Assembly: GCA_963733505.1 (NCBI GenBank)
Contig: CAVTDW010000004.1
Span: 124,001 to 188,000, forward strand
Source of the DNA: JALYXV01 sp963733505
GTDB lineage: Bacteria; Actinomycetota; Acidimicrobiia; Acidimicrobiales; Palsa-688
Reading direction: 5' to 3'
Length of the DNA: 64,000 nt
Below the pieces are notes generated by a model. That model searched no databases. It saw nothing but the letters and a program-made list of their open reading frames with translations, and was not told the origin of the DNA. Position 1 is the stretch's first letter; every line of letters begins with the position of its first letter. Positions 16,802-26,389 of this stretch are shown in pieces. The position numbers and the translations under genes were made by a program.

Positions 16802-19639
16802 TTAGCGGACGTCGAACTCGCCTTCACGTTGCAGGTCGTCCTCGCCCGGATGGGCGCGGTCCGCGCTCGGCCGGTAGCGGAAGAAGGCCCAGAAGCCGAT
16901 CGAGAAGGCGGCGAAGATCAGGTACAGCCCGCCAACGGCAATCTTGCCGACCGTGCTGGTATGCCCGACATATCCCGTGCCCGGCTGCACCAGGACCTCG
17001 ATCACGGTGAACATGCCGAGGAGGAACAGGATCAGCCAGACGGGCCGGTTCCACGCCTTGATTCGCGAACCGTCGAGGAACCGCATCGGCAGCAAACCGA
17101 TGACGGTGCTCTCGAGGCCGATGATGAACGCCCCCCCGATCGCGGATTCGAGGACCAACGACCAGAAGCTCGGGTGGCCCATCGTCGAGCCCGACAGAGG
17201 TACCCGCAACACCCAGGCCAGGAAGGCCGCCACCATGACGAGGAACGCCGAAACCGCGGCCAACCGACCCGAGGTGTCCCGGTCCACCTCGTGGTGGAAC
17301 ACGAACACCGCCAGGACGCCGTACAGGTACCCCGGTTGGAAATGCAGCAGCCGCGACAACAGCACCAGCACCGCGGCGACCAGCAGCGTCCCGGGGAGCA
17401 CCAGTACCTGGCCACGGTCGCGCAGGCGGGTCCCGAAGTAGAAGAACGCGGGGAGGGCAAATCCGATCGTCGTCACGGCCACGGCAAAAGCCAAACCGAG
17501 ACTGAGGGCCAGTGTCGACATGTTGAGGCCGAAGTCCGGCGTCAACAAGGCGTAGAGACCACCGCCGATGATGAGGAACGCGGGGAAGAGGATCCGCTGG
17601 TTGACGTCCTGCACGATCTCCGACAGCGGCCGGGTCAGGTGGAAGAACCGCCGGACCTCCTCGTAGTTGTCCTGCAAGGTCGAGTTGAACAGCTGCGACG
17701 GGAACGCCAGCAGGATGAACAGCAGGACCGCGATGCCTGCGCTGGCCACGATTGATTTGGCGGTCAACGAGATCTGGCGGGGCTCGTTGAGCGAGGTCAG
17801 GAATGCCGACCGATGCACGCTGCTGGGCATGATCCGGTACTGCGAAGTACTGACGACGTTCTTGCCCGAGGCGTCGCAGGACGTCTTGATCGTGTGGGTG
17901 CCGACACCAGCATCGCCGGGTACCGACACGCTTCCGACGTTGGCCTCGTGGTTGTTCACCGGCCCTGACCCGATCCGGGTGCTGTCGAAGAAGAAGTAGG
18001 CCGTCTTGCAGCCCTCGGGATAGCCCGACGCGGCCAGGTTGATGCCGGCTCCGGCAGGGCTGAACGGCTGGTCGGAGAAAGACCTCGCGATCATCGAAGG
18101 ACCGCTCGGCGGGGGGATCGTGGGCGGCGGTGGCGGCAGAGTCGTGGTGGTCGAGGGCGGGGCAACCGTGGTCGTGGTGGTCTCCGGCGCCAGGGTCGTC
18201 GTCGCAGCCGGAATGGTGGTCACGGGGGCCGCAGTGGTCACCGTCGCCACGATGCGCCGGGTGGTGGGCGTCACGGGTCTCGTCGTGGTGGTATCCAGCG
18301 GTGGGCTCGTGCTGACGCTCGACCCGGGAAGCGTCGTGCCGGGCGACGTCGTCGTGGTGGGCGCGGTGGTGGTCGTCGTCGTGGGCGGCGGCTGTGTGGT
18401 CGTCGTGGTCGTCGTACTCGTCGAGGTGGTGGTGGTCGCAGGAACGGTGGTGCTCGTCGAGGTCGTCGTTGTCGCCGGGACCGTCGTGCTGGTCGACGTC
18501 GTGCTGGTCGACGTCGTGGTAGTTGCAGGAACCGTGGTGCTCGTGGACGTGGTTGTGGTCGCCGGAATCGTGGTGCTCGTCGACGTCGTGGTTGTGGTCA
18601 CCGAGACGGTCACCGACTCGCCGGCGTCCCCGCACGCTGTCTGGGCCGGGGCGTTATTGGCGTCGCCGCCATAGGTGGCCACGAAGTCATAGCGGCCGGG
18701 CCCCGCCGGCGTGAACGGGGTGGACTGGTAGGCGCCGTTGCCGTCCACGCTGACCGTCGAGCTCGACAGCGGTGAGGTGTCACAGCCGGTGTTGTCGTTG
18801 GGACCGTAGATCGCGAAGGTGATCGTTCCGCCGGGGCTGGCGCCCCCGGACAGCGTCGCGGTGTCGAAGATGGTGCCGCCCACCGCCACCGTCGGCGACG
18901 CGGTCGTCGTGAGGCTCGGCTGGACCCGGTTGATGATGACCATCTCAGCGGGGTCGCCGCAGGAGCTCGTGACGGGCAGATTGTTGGCGTCGCCGCTGTA
19001 CGACGCCACCCAGATGTAGCTGCCTACCGTCGGGGTGAAGGACGCGGACGGGTAGTCACCGAACCCGTTGACCGCCACCGTCGAGGTGGACACTGGCGTG
19101 TTCGAGCACTCTGAGTCGTTGAGATAGAGCTGGAAGGTGATGGTCCCAGTCGGCGGGGCCGGCGTGCCGGTGCTCGGCGGCGACAGTGTGGCGGTATCGG
19201 AGATCGTGGGCCCCGGACCCGAGGCAACGGTGCTGATCGACGTGGGCGCGGCCGCGACGGTCACGACCTGCCCCGTGGCGTTGCAGGGAGTGCTCGCCGG
19301 CGCATTGTTGGCGTCGCCGCTGTAGGCGGCGGTCCAGCGGTAGGTCCCCACGACCATGACCACGAACGGGGCGGACGTGTAGGACCCGTCACCGTTGACG
19401 GGGACGATCGAGGTGAACATCAGGGGCGGTGGCACAGGTGGCGTCATTCGGACCAAAGAGGCTGAAGGTGATGGTGCCGGTCGCGGGGTCGGTTCCTCCG
19501 AGGATGGCGGTGTCGGTGATCGGGGCGCCGGCCACGGTGTCACCTGACGCTTGGGCGGTGAAGATGGGGACGGCCTTGGTGACGACAACCGTCTCGTTGG
19601 GGTCCCCGCAGGCGCCGGCGGCGGGAGCGTTGTTGGCAT
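16802..19639 (-). CDS. C-terminal part of a giant Ig-repeat surface protein (frameshifted)
   Basis: From about 19420 downward this frame completes the protein begun at 22337; the first 70 or so codons above that point are out of frame and not real. Seen: the second half of Ig-like repeat 9, repeats 10 and 11 (each with W-x-A-x-Y-S/G-G-D-A-N-N and two Cys), a Thr/Pro stalk of about 150 residues (P-A-T-T-T-T-S-T-S units), a small beta domain and a membrane domain of about seven helices ending E-G-E-F-D-V-R. This C-terminal half closely matches the protein at 7265-9256. Removing one base near 19423-19426 (GGGG, CCCC on the coding strand) joins it to 19389-22337 as about 1,844 residues. Confidence 0.75.
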   Translation of the reverse strand: MPTTLPPPAPAGTPTRRLSSPRPSPSSPPKRQVTPWPAPRSPTPPSSEEPTPRPAPSPSASLVRMTPPVPPPLMFTSIVPVNGDGSYTSAPFVVMVVGTYRWTAAYSGDANNAPASTPCNATGQVVTVAAAPTSISTVASGPGPTISDTATLSPPSTGTPAPPTGTITFQLYLNDSECSNTPVSTSTVAVNGFGDYPSASFTPTVGSYIWVASYSGDANNLPVTSSCGDPAEMVIINRVQPSLTTTASPTVAVGGTIFDTATLSGGASPGGTITFAIYGPNDNTGCDTSPLSSSTVSVDGNGAYQSTPFTPAGPGRYDFVATYGGDANNAPAQTACGDAGESVTVSVTTTTTSTSTTIPATTTTSTSTTVPATTTTSTSTTSTSTTVPATTTTSTSTTVPATTTTSTSTTTTTTTQPPPTTTTTTAPTTTTSPGTTLPGSSVSTSPPLDTTTTRPVTPTTRRIVATVTTAAPVTTIPAATTTLAPETTTTTVAPPSTTTTLPPPPPTIPPPSGPSMIARSFSDQPFSPAGAGINLAASGYPEGCKTAYFFFDSTRIGSGPVNNHEANVGSVSVPGDAGVGTHTIKTSCDASGKNVVSTSQYRIMPSSVHRSAFLTSLNEPRQISLTAKSIVASAGIAVLLFILLAFPSQLFNSTLQDNYEEVRRFFHLTRPLSEIVQDVNQRILFPAFLIIGGGLYALLTPDFGLNMSTLALSLGLAFAVAVTTIGFALPAFFYFGTRLRDRGQVLVLPGTLLVAAVLVLLSRLLHFQPGYLYGVLAVFVFHHEVDRDTSGRLAAVSAFLVMVAAFLAWVLRVPLSGSTMGHPSFWSLVLESAIGGAFIIGLESTVIGLLPMRFLDGSRIKAWNRPVWLILFLLGMFTVIEVLVQPGTGYVGHTSTVGKIAVGGLYLIFAAFSIGFWAFFRYRPSADRAHPGEDDLQREGEFDVR

Positions 19640-22337
19640 CGCCGCTGTACGACGCGATCCAGTGATACGTGCCCACGCCGCCCTCGACGGTGGTGAACGG
19701 GGCCGAGGTGATGGCGCCGGTGCCCACCGGAACTGTCGACGTGAACACCGCTGTCCCCGTGCACGTCGGGTCGTTCGGTCCGAACAGCGCGAAGGTCACC
19801 GAACCTGTGGGATTGAACGCGCCGGGCAGCGTCGCGGCGTCCGAGAGATTGCCTTGCACGGGAACCGAGGGCGAGGCCGTCGTCGAGATGGTTGGCTGCG
19901 CCGGCCCGACGACCACGGTCTCGGCCGGATCGTCGCACGCCGTCTTCACCGGGGAGTTTCCGGCGTCACCGCTGTAGGAGGCGACGATGTTGTACACGCC
20001 CAACGCCACGGGCGTGAATGCCGGAGAGGTGTAGGTACCGGCCCCGTTCACCGCGACGGTGGCGGTGAAGGTGGGGGTGACGTCGCACCCGGTGTTGTCG
20101 TTGGGTCCGAAGACGGCGAAGGTCATGGTGCCGGTCGGGCTGCTTCCGCCACTCAGGACCGCGGCGTCAGAGAACGTGGCGCCAAGGGTCGTCGGGCCCG
20201 ATGCTTGGGTCGTGATCGTGGGCAGGATGGAGTTGACCGAGACCGACTCGTTGGCGTCGAGGCACGCGCCCGATATCGGGTTGTTGTTGGCGTCGCCGTT
20301 GTAGGTCGCGATCACCCGGTACGTGCCGAGCGATGTCGGCGAGAACCCGGCGGATGTGTAGTCGCTGTAGCCCGCGTCAACCGCAACGGTCGACGTGGAC
20401 ACCGGGGCAGCGCAGGTCGTGTCGCCGGGCCCGTAGATCCGGAACGTGATGGTCCCAGTCGGGGCCGTGCCGAAGTTGCTGTCGGGCGACGTCAACGATG
20501 CGGTGTCGGAGATCTGGGCTCCGTCATACGACGCGGCGGTGGCCAGGTTGGGGGTGGTGGCCTCGACGATCACGGTTTCGTTGGGGTCGTTGCACGCCGT
20601 CGTCACCGGGGCGTCGGTGGCGTCACCGCTGTACGCCGCCACCCACCGGTACGTGCCCGCATCGTTGGCCGAGAATCCGTCGGAGGAGTAGTTGCCGTCG
20701 CCGTCGATCGAGACCGGGGAGGACGTAAAGGCAGGAACGCCCGAGCAGGTGGCGTTATTGGGACCGAAGAGGGTGAAGGTGATGGTCCCCTGGCCGCCGA
20801 CGGTGCCTGAAATGGTGGCGGTGTCGTCGATGGTGCTACCCGCCAGGACCCCGCTGGCCCCGAACGCGGTGGTGGTGAGGCTGGGGACGTTCAGCGCGAT
20901 CGTGACCTGCTCGGCCGAGTCGCCGCACGTCGTGGCGGCCGGTGGATTGTCTCTGGTGTCACCCGAGTACTGGGCGACCCACTGGTAGGTGCCCTCGGCG
21001 GAGGGAGTGAACCCCCCGGAGTTGTACGTGCCATCCCCCTCGACCCCCCGGGTGGACGTGAAGACCGGTGGGTTGGTACAGGTGGGGTCGTTGGGACCGT
21101 ACAGCTGGAACGCGATGGTCCCGCCGCCACCGCCTCCGATGGTGCCCGACAGGTTGGCGACGTCGTTGACCGCGGTGCCCAGCAGGCCGCCGCTCGACGC
21201 CGCAGTGCTGAACTGGGGGGTGACAACCGTCGTCTCGCCGGGATCGCCACAGGCGGTCGAGGTCGCAAGGTTTCCCGCGTCACCGCTGTAGGTGGCGACC
21301 CAGCGGTAGGTCCCGTCCGAAGGCGGGGTGAACCGGCCGGATCGATAGGTGCCGTTGCCGGTGACCGTGACCGTCGAGGTGAAGTCGGCGGAACCCCCGT
21401 CATTGAACGCGCAGCTCGGGTTGCCGGGTCCGAACATGTCGAAGGTGATCGTGCCGCCCGGAGAGGCGCCCGCCAGGCCCGTGATGGTCGCTCGGTCGGC
21501 GATCGTGTTGGCACCGAGGACCACGGTCGCTGCCGTGACCCGGGTCGTGAGCGTCGGTGCCCCCAGAGCGACGGTGACCGTCTCGTTGGCGTCGCCGCAG
21601 GGCGTGATCACCCCGTTGTTGGCAGGGTCCCCGCTGTACTGGGCCGTCCAGAAGTAGGTCGTGTTGGCCGAGGCGAAGTACGGAGGATCAGATGTGGCGG
21701 TGCCGCCGGACAATGGCACGGGCGACGACGTGAACACGGCGGGTCCGAGACAGGAAGGATCGTCGTAGAGGGTGAAGGTGACATTGCCGAATGGGTTGAG
21801 ACCGCCGGACACGGTGGCGGTGTCGGTGAGCGGGTTGCCTGCCGCTGCGGGCGACGCCTGGGTCGTGACCGTGGGGGTGGCAAATGCGACGTCCGTCGAC
21901 TCATTGGCGTCGCCACACGCCGTGCTGGTTGTGTCAAAGGTGCCGTCACCCGAGTATGTGGCCGTCCAGTGGTAGAGACCGCCGAAAGTCGGGTTGAAGG
22001 CCGGCGAGGGGTAGTCGCCGTAGCCGTTCACGGTGACGAACTGGGTGAACTCGGGGCTGAACGTGCAGCTCGGGTCGAAGGGCTTATAGGCGTCGAATCG
22101 GATCGAGCCGGTCGGGGTCCCCGAAGCGCCGGGTATTGATGCCAGATGGGCGATGTCCGAGATCGGCATGCCGGCCGGGGCCGACGGCGTTGCCGTGGTC
22201 GTCAGATCGACCGCGATTGCGAACGCGCTGGGTTCGTTGAGCAGCAAGACCGCCCCCACCACGAGCCCGATGGCGCCTAGTCGTGGCCACCGCCGCCATC
22301 CCCGTCCGCCGTTCGACAGAAGCGTCCTCCGATGCAA
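19389..22337 (-). CDS. N-terminal part of a giant Ig-repeat surface protein (frameshifted)
   Basis: Signal/anchor segment at about 19-42, then eight complete Ig-like repeats of about 90-105 residues and the start of a ninth. Each repeat ends with a consensus like T-Y-x-W-V-A-x-Y-S-G-D-A-x-N then T-A-C-G-D-x-N-E-T-V-x-V, and carries one Cys early and one late, so one disulfide per repeat is likely. The reading frame fails inside repeat 9 just after A-T-A-P; the continuation (M-F-T-S-I-V-P-V-N-G-D-G) is present in the next frame, see 16802-19639. The start shown is TTG 22337 beside GGAGG and is uncertain. Probable role: a long extracellular stalk or adhesin, by inference. Confidence 0.75.
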   Translation of the reverse strand: MHRRTLLSNGGRGWRRWPRLGAIGLVVGAVLLLNEPSAFAIAVDLTTTATPSAPAGMPISDIAHLASIPGASGTPTGSIRFDAYKPFDPSCTFSPEFTQFVTVNGYGDYPSPAFNPTFGGLYHWTATYSGDGTFDTTSTACGDANESTDVAFATPTVTTQASPAAAGNPLTDTATVSGGLNPFGNVTFTLYDDPSCLGPAVFTSSPVPLSGGTATSDPPYFASANTTYFWTAQYSGDPANNGVITPCGDANETVTVALGAPTLTTRVTAATVVLGANTIADRATITGLAGASPGGTITFDMFGPGNPSCAFNDGGSADFTSTVTVTGNGTYRSGRFTPPSDGTYRWVATYSGDAGNLATSTACGDPGETTVVTPQFSTAASSGGLLGTAVNDVANLSGTIGGGGGGTIAFQLYGPNDPTCTNPPVFTSTRGVEGDGTYNSGGFTPSAEGTYQWVAQYSGDTRDNPPAATTCGDSAEQVTIALNVPSLTTTAFGASGVLAGSTIDDTATISGTVGGQGTITFTLFGPNNATCSGVPAFTSSPVSIDGDGNYSSDGFSANDAGTYRWVAAYSGDATDAPVTTACNDPNETVIVEATTPNLATAASYDGAQISDTASLTSPDSNFGTAPTGTITFRIYGPGDTTCAAPVSTSTVAVDAGYSDYTSAGFSPTSLGTYRVIATYNGDANNNPISGACLDANESVSVNSILPTITTQASGPTTLGATFSDAAVLSGGSSPTGTMTFAVFGPNDNTGCDVTPTFTATVAVNGAGTYTSPAFTPVALGVYNIVASYSGDAGNSPVKTACDDPAETVVVGPAQPTISTTASPSVPVQGNLSDAATLPGAFNPTGSVTFALFGPNDPTCTGTAVFTSTVPVGTGAITSAPFTTVEGGVGTYHWIASYSGDANNAPAAGACGDPNETVVVTKAVPIFTAQASGDTVAGAPITDTAILGGTDPATGTITFSLFGPNDATCATAPDVHLDRPRQR

Positions 22338-22365
22338 TCTTCAGCTTTCCCCAGGTTCGGCGGAC

Positions 22366-22381
22366 GTTACCTTACGGTAAC
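22366..22381. promoter_or_regulatory. palindrome in a divergent promoter region
   Basis: Perfect inverted repeat GTTACC-TTAC-GGTAAC in the 198-bp gap between the giant surface-protein gene and the TPP-enzyme gene. It is AT-richer than its surroundings and a candidate operator for either gene. Confidence 0.4.
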
Positions 22382-22535
22382 CAGAAGGGCGAGTCTAGAC
22401 AGCCCCCCGCCCAAAGTCGTTGCAGTTACAACCGCCCCGAGCCGGGGAGGGGAACGGCCGGCACCAGGTTAGTATCGGCGCCGCAGCCGGAATCGACGGG
22501 CCCAGCGGGTCCGACTCTGGAGAGCGGAGGGGGCG

Positions 22536-24245
22536 GTGACCATCAAGACAGGACGCTTCGCCATCATCGAGCAACTGGTGGCCGACGGTGTCACCCACAT
22601 GTTCGGCAACCCGGGCACGGTCGAGCAGGGGTTCCTGGACGCCCTGAGCGACTACCCGAGCATCAAATACATCCTCGGTTTGCAGGAGACCGTCGCGGTA
22701 GGCATGGCCGACGGCTACGCCCGGGCCACCCACAAGCCCACGATCGTCCAACTGCACAGCGGTGTCGGCGTCGGCAACGGGATCGGCATGATGTATCAGG
22801 CGAAGCGGGGGCACGCGCCCTTGGTCGTGATCGCGGGTGAGTCCGGCCTGCGTTACGACGCCATGGAAGCCCAGATGTGGGCCGACCTGGTCGCCATGAC
22901 CGAACCAGTCACCAAGTGGGCGACTCGTGTCGTCGACCCCGGGTCGCTGCTGCGAGTCCTGCGCCGGGCCATCAAGGAGGCGGGCACCGCGCCCATGGGA
23001 CCGGTGTTCGTATCGCTGCCCATGGACGTGCTCGATGCGCCCAACGACGAGGAAGTCGTCCCGACGTCGTTCCCGTCGACGCGCTCGGTGGCCGCCCCCG
23101 AGGACATCGAGCGAGCTGCCGCCCTCCTGGCCACGGCCACCCACCCGATCATCATCGCGGGCGACGGGGTGTCGTTCTCCGGGGCCCAGCCCGAGCTGAC
23201 CCGCCTGGCCGAGCTGTGGGGCGCCGAGGTCTGGGGCGCCGACTGGTCCGAAGTCAACATGTCCTTCGCCCATCCCCTCTTCCGGGGCATGACGGGCCAC
23301 ATGTTCGGCGACCACAGCCAGACCATCACCGCCCCGGCCGACGCCGTCCTGATCACTGGTACCTACGTCTTCCCCGAGGTCTTCCCTTTGCTCTCAGGGG
23401 TCTTCGCCGAGGGTGCACCAGTGGTGCATGTCGACCTGGACGCCCACGAGATCGCCAAGAACTTCCCGGTCGACATCGGCCTGGTGGCCGACCCGAAGCT
23501 CACGCTCGGGGCGCTCGCCGACGCCATGAACGCAACGATGTCCGACGACCAGAAGGCTGCGGCGGCGACCCGGATGGCGGACCTGGGGGCGTCGAAGGAG
23601 CAGGCGATCGCCAACGACAAGGCACGCGACCGCACCTTCCATGACTCACTGCCACTGCATGCCTCGTTGTTCGGCGAGGAGCTGGCCCGCCAGCTCCCGC
23701 CCGACGCCATCATCTTCGACGAGGCGTTGACCACCTCACCGGAGATCACCCGCTACCTCGTCCCAACCGAACCGGGCGGATACTTCCTCACCCGCGGCGG
23801 CTCGCTCGGCGTGGGCTTCCCCGGTGCCATCGGGCTGAAGATCGCCAACCCCGACAAGGTGGTGTTCGGCTTCTCGGGCGACGGCGGCAGCATGTACACC
23901 ATCCAGTGCCTGTGGACCGCGGCCCGCCACGGTGTGGCCGCCAAGTTCGTGGTGTGCAACAACCACAGCTACGAACTGCTGAAGCTCAACATCGACGAAT
24001 ACTGGAAAGAGCGCGGGGTCGACGAGCACGAGTTCCCGGTCGGCTTCAGCCTGGAGGATCCCCCGTTGCATTTCGACCAGATCGCTCGGGCGCTCGGTAT
24101 CGGTGCCGTCCGGGTGGAAAAGCCCGACCAGATCGCGCCCGCGATCAAGGAGGCCCTGGCCCACGACGGTCCCTTCCTCATCGACTTGGTGATCGCCAAC
24201 CAGGTCGAGGGCGTGCGCTCCATCGCGGGATGCGACCGGGCATGA
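22536..24245 (+). CDS. thiamine-diphosphate enzyme, benzoylformate decarboxylase/acetolactate synthase-like
   Basis: A 569-residue ThDP enzyme that should decarboxylate a 2-oxo acid or ligate aldehydes; overall pattern closest to benzoylformate decarboxylase. The N-terminal Pyr domain carries the ThDP-activating Glu51 in L-Q-E-T-V-A-V; a central Rossmann-like domain follows, then the PP domain with G-D-G-G at 448-451 and N-N at 475-476, the Mg-diphosphate motif. GTG 22536 follows GGAGGGGG. A GMC oxidoreductase, a DJ-1 protein and an HpaI-like aldolase follow at once, pointing to metabolism of an aromatic or alpha-keto-acid intermediate. No large acetolactate-synthase regulatory partner is nearby. 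Substrate not determinable. Confidence 0.85.
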   Translation: MTIKTGRFAIIEQLVADGVTHMFGNPGTVEQGFLDALSDYPSIKYILGLQETVAVGMADGYARATHKPTIVQLHSGVGVGNGIGMMYQAKRGHAPLVVIAGESGLRYDAMEAQMWADLVAMTEPVTKWATRVVDPGSLLRVLRRAIKEAGTAPMGPVFVSLPMDVLDAPNDEEVVPTSFPSTRSVAAPEDIERAAALLATATHPIIIAGDGVSFSGAQPELTRLAELWGAEVWGADWSEVNMSFAHPLFRGMTGHMFGDHSQTITAPADAVLITGTYVFPEVFPLLSGVFAEGAPVVHVDLDAHEIAKNFPVDIGLVADPKLTLGALADAMNATMSDDQKAAAATRMADLGASKEQAIANDKARDRTFHDSLPLHASLFGEELARQLPPDAIIFDEALTTSPEITRYLVPTEPGGYFLTRGGSLGVGFPGAIGLKIANPDKVVFGFSGDGGSMYTIQCLWTAARHGVAAKFVVCNNHSYELLKLNIDEYWKERGVDEHEFPVGFSLEDPPLHFDQIARALGIGAVRVEKPDQIAPAIKEALAHDGPFLIDLVIANQVEGVRSIAGCDRA

Positions 24246-24256
24246 CCAGGCGGTAG

Positions 24257-25783
24257 ATGCCCGAGTACGACTTCATCGTGGTCGGGATCGGCTCGGCCGG
24301 CTCGACCATCGCCGCCCGCTTGACCGAGATCCCGACCGTCGAAGTGCTGGCGCTGGAAGCCGGTCAACCCGAGATTCCCGATGAGGTCGCCAACCCCGCC
24401 CTGTGGTACACGCTCTTCGGCTCGTCCATCGACTGGGCGTACCTGAGCGTGCCCCAGGCGGCCCTGGGCGGCCGTACGACCTTCGAGCCGCGGGGCAAGG
24501 CCCTCGGCGGGTCGAGCAATCTCAACTTGATGATCCATATCCGGGGTCACCGTTCGGACTACGACAACTGGGCCTACAACGGATGCCCGGGGTGGTCGTT
24601 TGACGAGTGCCTCCCGTGGTTCAAGAAGCTGGAGGACCAAGAGGACGACCGCCATGCCATGGCGGGACGAGGCGGTCCGCTTCACGTCTCCAATGCCCGC
24701 CTGCACGAGCCCAGCCCGACGGCCTCGGCCTTCCTGGCGGCGTGCGAGGAACGCGGCTACCCCTTCACCGACGACTTCAACGGCCCGGAGATGGTCGGCG
24801 CGGGGTGGCACCACATCACGGTGAAGGACGGCGTTCGCCAGTCCACCAAGGTCGCCTACCTCGACCCGGCCGCGGCCCGGCCCAACTTGACGTTGGCAAC
24901 CGGGTCACAGGCGACCCGCCTGCTCTTCGAGGGGACGCGCTGCGCCGGCGTCGAGTACCTGCGCGACGGCGTGACGCACACCGCCACCGCCCGTCGAGAG
25001 GTTGTGGTGTGCTCCGGCGCCATCGAGTCACCGAAGTTGCTGATGCTTTCAGGCATCGGATCGCCGGCCCAACTGGCAGCCAACGGTATTTCTCCCCGCG
25101 TGGCGTTGCCGGGTGTCGGGGAGAATTTTCACAACCATGTTCTTACCGGCGTGGTGGCGGCGTGCCGCCTGCCGGTGCCCCCGCCCCACCAGAACCTCTC
25201 CGAGGCGGCGCTGTTCTGGAAGTCCGCCCCGGGATGGCCGGCCCCCGACCTCCAAATCGCCTACGTCGACGCCCCCTTCGGGTTCGAGATCTGGCGGGAA
25301 CATCCCAACTCGGTCAGCATCCTGCCCGGCGTCGTACGGCCCATGTCGCGGGGCTGGATCCGCCTTGACGGCCCCGACCCGCTGGCCAAGCCCCTCGTGA
25401 ATCCCAACTATCTGGCCGCCCGGGCCGATCTCGACCGGCTGGTCGCGGGGATCAGGATCGCCCGGGAACTGTTCGCCACCAGGGCCATGGCGGAATGGAT
25501 CGACCGGGAGCTGTCTCCCGGCCCCGAACTGGAGAGCGACGCCGAGCTCGAAGCCTTCGCCCGGGCCAGCGCCGACTCGTACCACCACCAATCGGGCTCC
25601 TGCAAGATGGGGATGGACGAGCTGGCGGTGGTCGACCCGCAGTTGCGGGTCTATGGCGTCGAGGGGCTGCGGGTCGCCGATGCCAGTGTCATGCCGACGG
25701 TGCCATCGGGGAACTGCCACACTGCTGTCGTGATGATTGCCGAGCGGATGAGTGACCAGCTGAAGGAGGAACACCACCTGTGA
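24257..25783 (+). CDS. GMC-family FAD oxidoreductase
   Basis: A 508-residue glucose-methanol-choline oxidoreductase that should oxidise an alcohol to an aldehyde. FAD dinucleotide motif V-G-I-G-S-A-G-S at about 8-15, the family G-K-A-L-G-G-S-S-N-L-N signature near 78-88, and the C-terminal catalytic region with His443/444 in Y-H-H-Q-S-G-S-C-K-M-G and His488 in S-G-N-C-H-T-A. The start is 11 bases after the TPP-enzyme stop, and the DJ-1 gene starts inside its stop (GTGA), so the three form an operon. The aldehyde product could feed or come from the TPP enzyme; that link is inference. Confidence 0.9.
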   Translation: MPEYDFIVVGIGSAGSTIAARLTEIPTVEVLALEAGQPEIPDEVANPALWYTLFGSSIDWAYLSVPQAALGGRTTFEPRGKALGGSSNLNLMIHIRGHRSDYDNWAYNGCPGWSFDECLPWFKKLEDQEDDRHAMAGRGGPLHVSNARLHEPSPTASAFLAACEERGYPFTDDFNGPEMVGAGWHHITVKDGVRQSTKVAYLDPAAARPNLTLATGSQATRLLFEGTRCAGVEYLRDGVTHTATARREVVVCSGAIESPKLLMLSGIGSPAQLAANGISPRVALPGVGENFHNHVLTGVVAACRLPVPPPHQNLSEAALFWKSAPGWPAPDLQIAYVDAPFGFEIWREHPNSVSILPGVVRPMSRGWIRLDGPDPLAKPLVNPNYLAARADLDRLVAGIRIARELFATRAMAEWIDRELSPGPELESDAELEAFARASADSYHHQSGSCKMGMDELAVVDPQLRVYGVEGLRVADASVMPTVPSGNCHTAVVMIAERMSDQLKEEHHL

Positions 25784-26349
25784 GCGTCGAGGGCAAGAAG
25801 ATTGCCATCCTCATCGAAAGTGACTTCTACGAGCCGGAAATCCACTACTACCAGCACCGCTTTCTCGAGGCTGGGGTGGACGCCCATTTCATGAGTCGGC
25901 TCTGGGGCAACCCCTCGATTACCTTCACCGGCCACGAGTACAAGCAACCCTTCGAGTGCCGCGAGACGTTCGAGGACATCGACGACGACGGCTTGCGGGA
26001 GTTCGCGGCGGTAATCGTGCCGTCGGGGATGGTGTCGGACCGGCTTCGCTACACCGAGGACGTGACCAAGACGCCACCGGCGACGGAGTTCCTGCGGCGG
26101 GCCTTTGCCGAGCCGTCAGTCCTGAAGGGCATCATCTGCCACGGCATGTGGCTGGTCGCCCCGGCGCCGGAGTTGGTGCGGGGGCGCCCGGTCGTCGTGC
26201 ACAACAACCTCATCGGTGACGCCAAGAACATGGGGGCGGTCTACGTCGACGAGGACGTGGTGGTCGACGGCGACCTGGTGACGGCGCGGGCCGGACCGGT
26301 GTGCCACCTGTTCGCGGCCAAGATCCTGGAGATGATCGACCAGCGTTAG
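25780..26349 (+). CDS. DJ-1/PfpI-family protein
   Basis: A 189-residue DJ-1/PfpI protein of normal family length. Conserved Glu in I-E-S-D-F-Y-E-P-E (about 13-20) and nucleophile Cys120 in I-I-C-H-G-M-W are visible, the arrangement of glyoxalase III/deglycase-like enzymes. GTG start overlaps the GMC stop by four bases. As third gene of the operon it may remove a reactive 2-oxoaldehyde made by its neighbours, or act as an amidase; neither can be read from the sequence. Confidence 0.85.
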   Translation: MSVEGKKIAILIESDFYEPEIHYYQHRFLEAGVDAHFMSRLWGNPSITFTGHEYKQPFECRETFEDIDDDGLREFAAVIVPSGMVSDRLRYTEDVTKTPPATEFLRRAFAEPSVLKGIICHGMWLVAPAPELVRGRPVVVHNNLIGDAKNMGAVYVDEDVVVDGDLVTARAGPVCHLFAAKILEMIDQR

Positions 26350-26389
26350 CGGGTGCGCTCGCTGGGGCGGTTGCTCGCCGGGTCGGGCG

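Noticed and set aside
15833..17755. 640-codon plus-strand frame
   Set aside because: Spans two minus-strand genes and their gap, so it cannot be a real gene alongside them; no recognisable domain.
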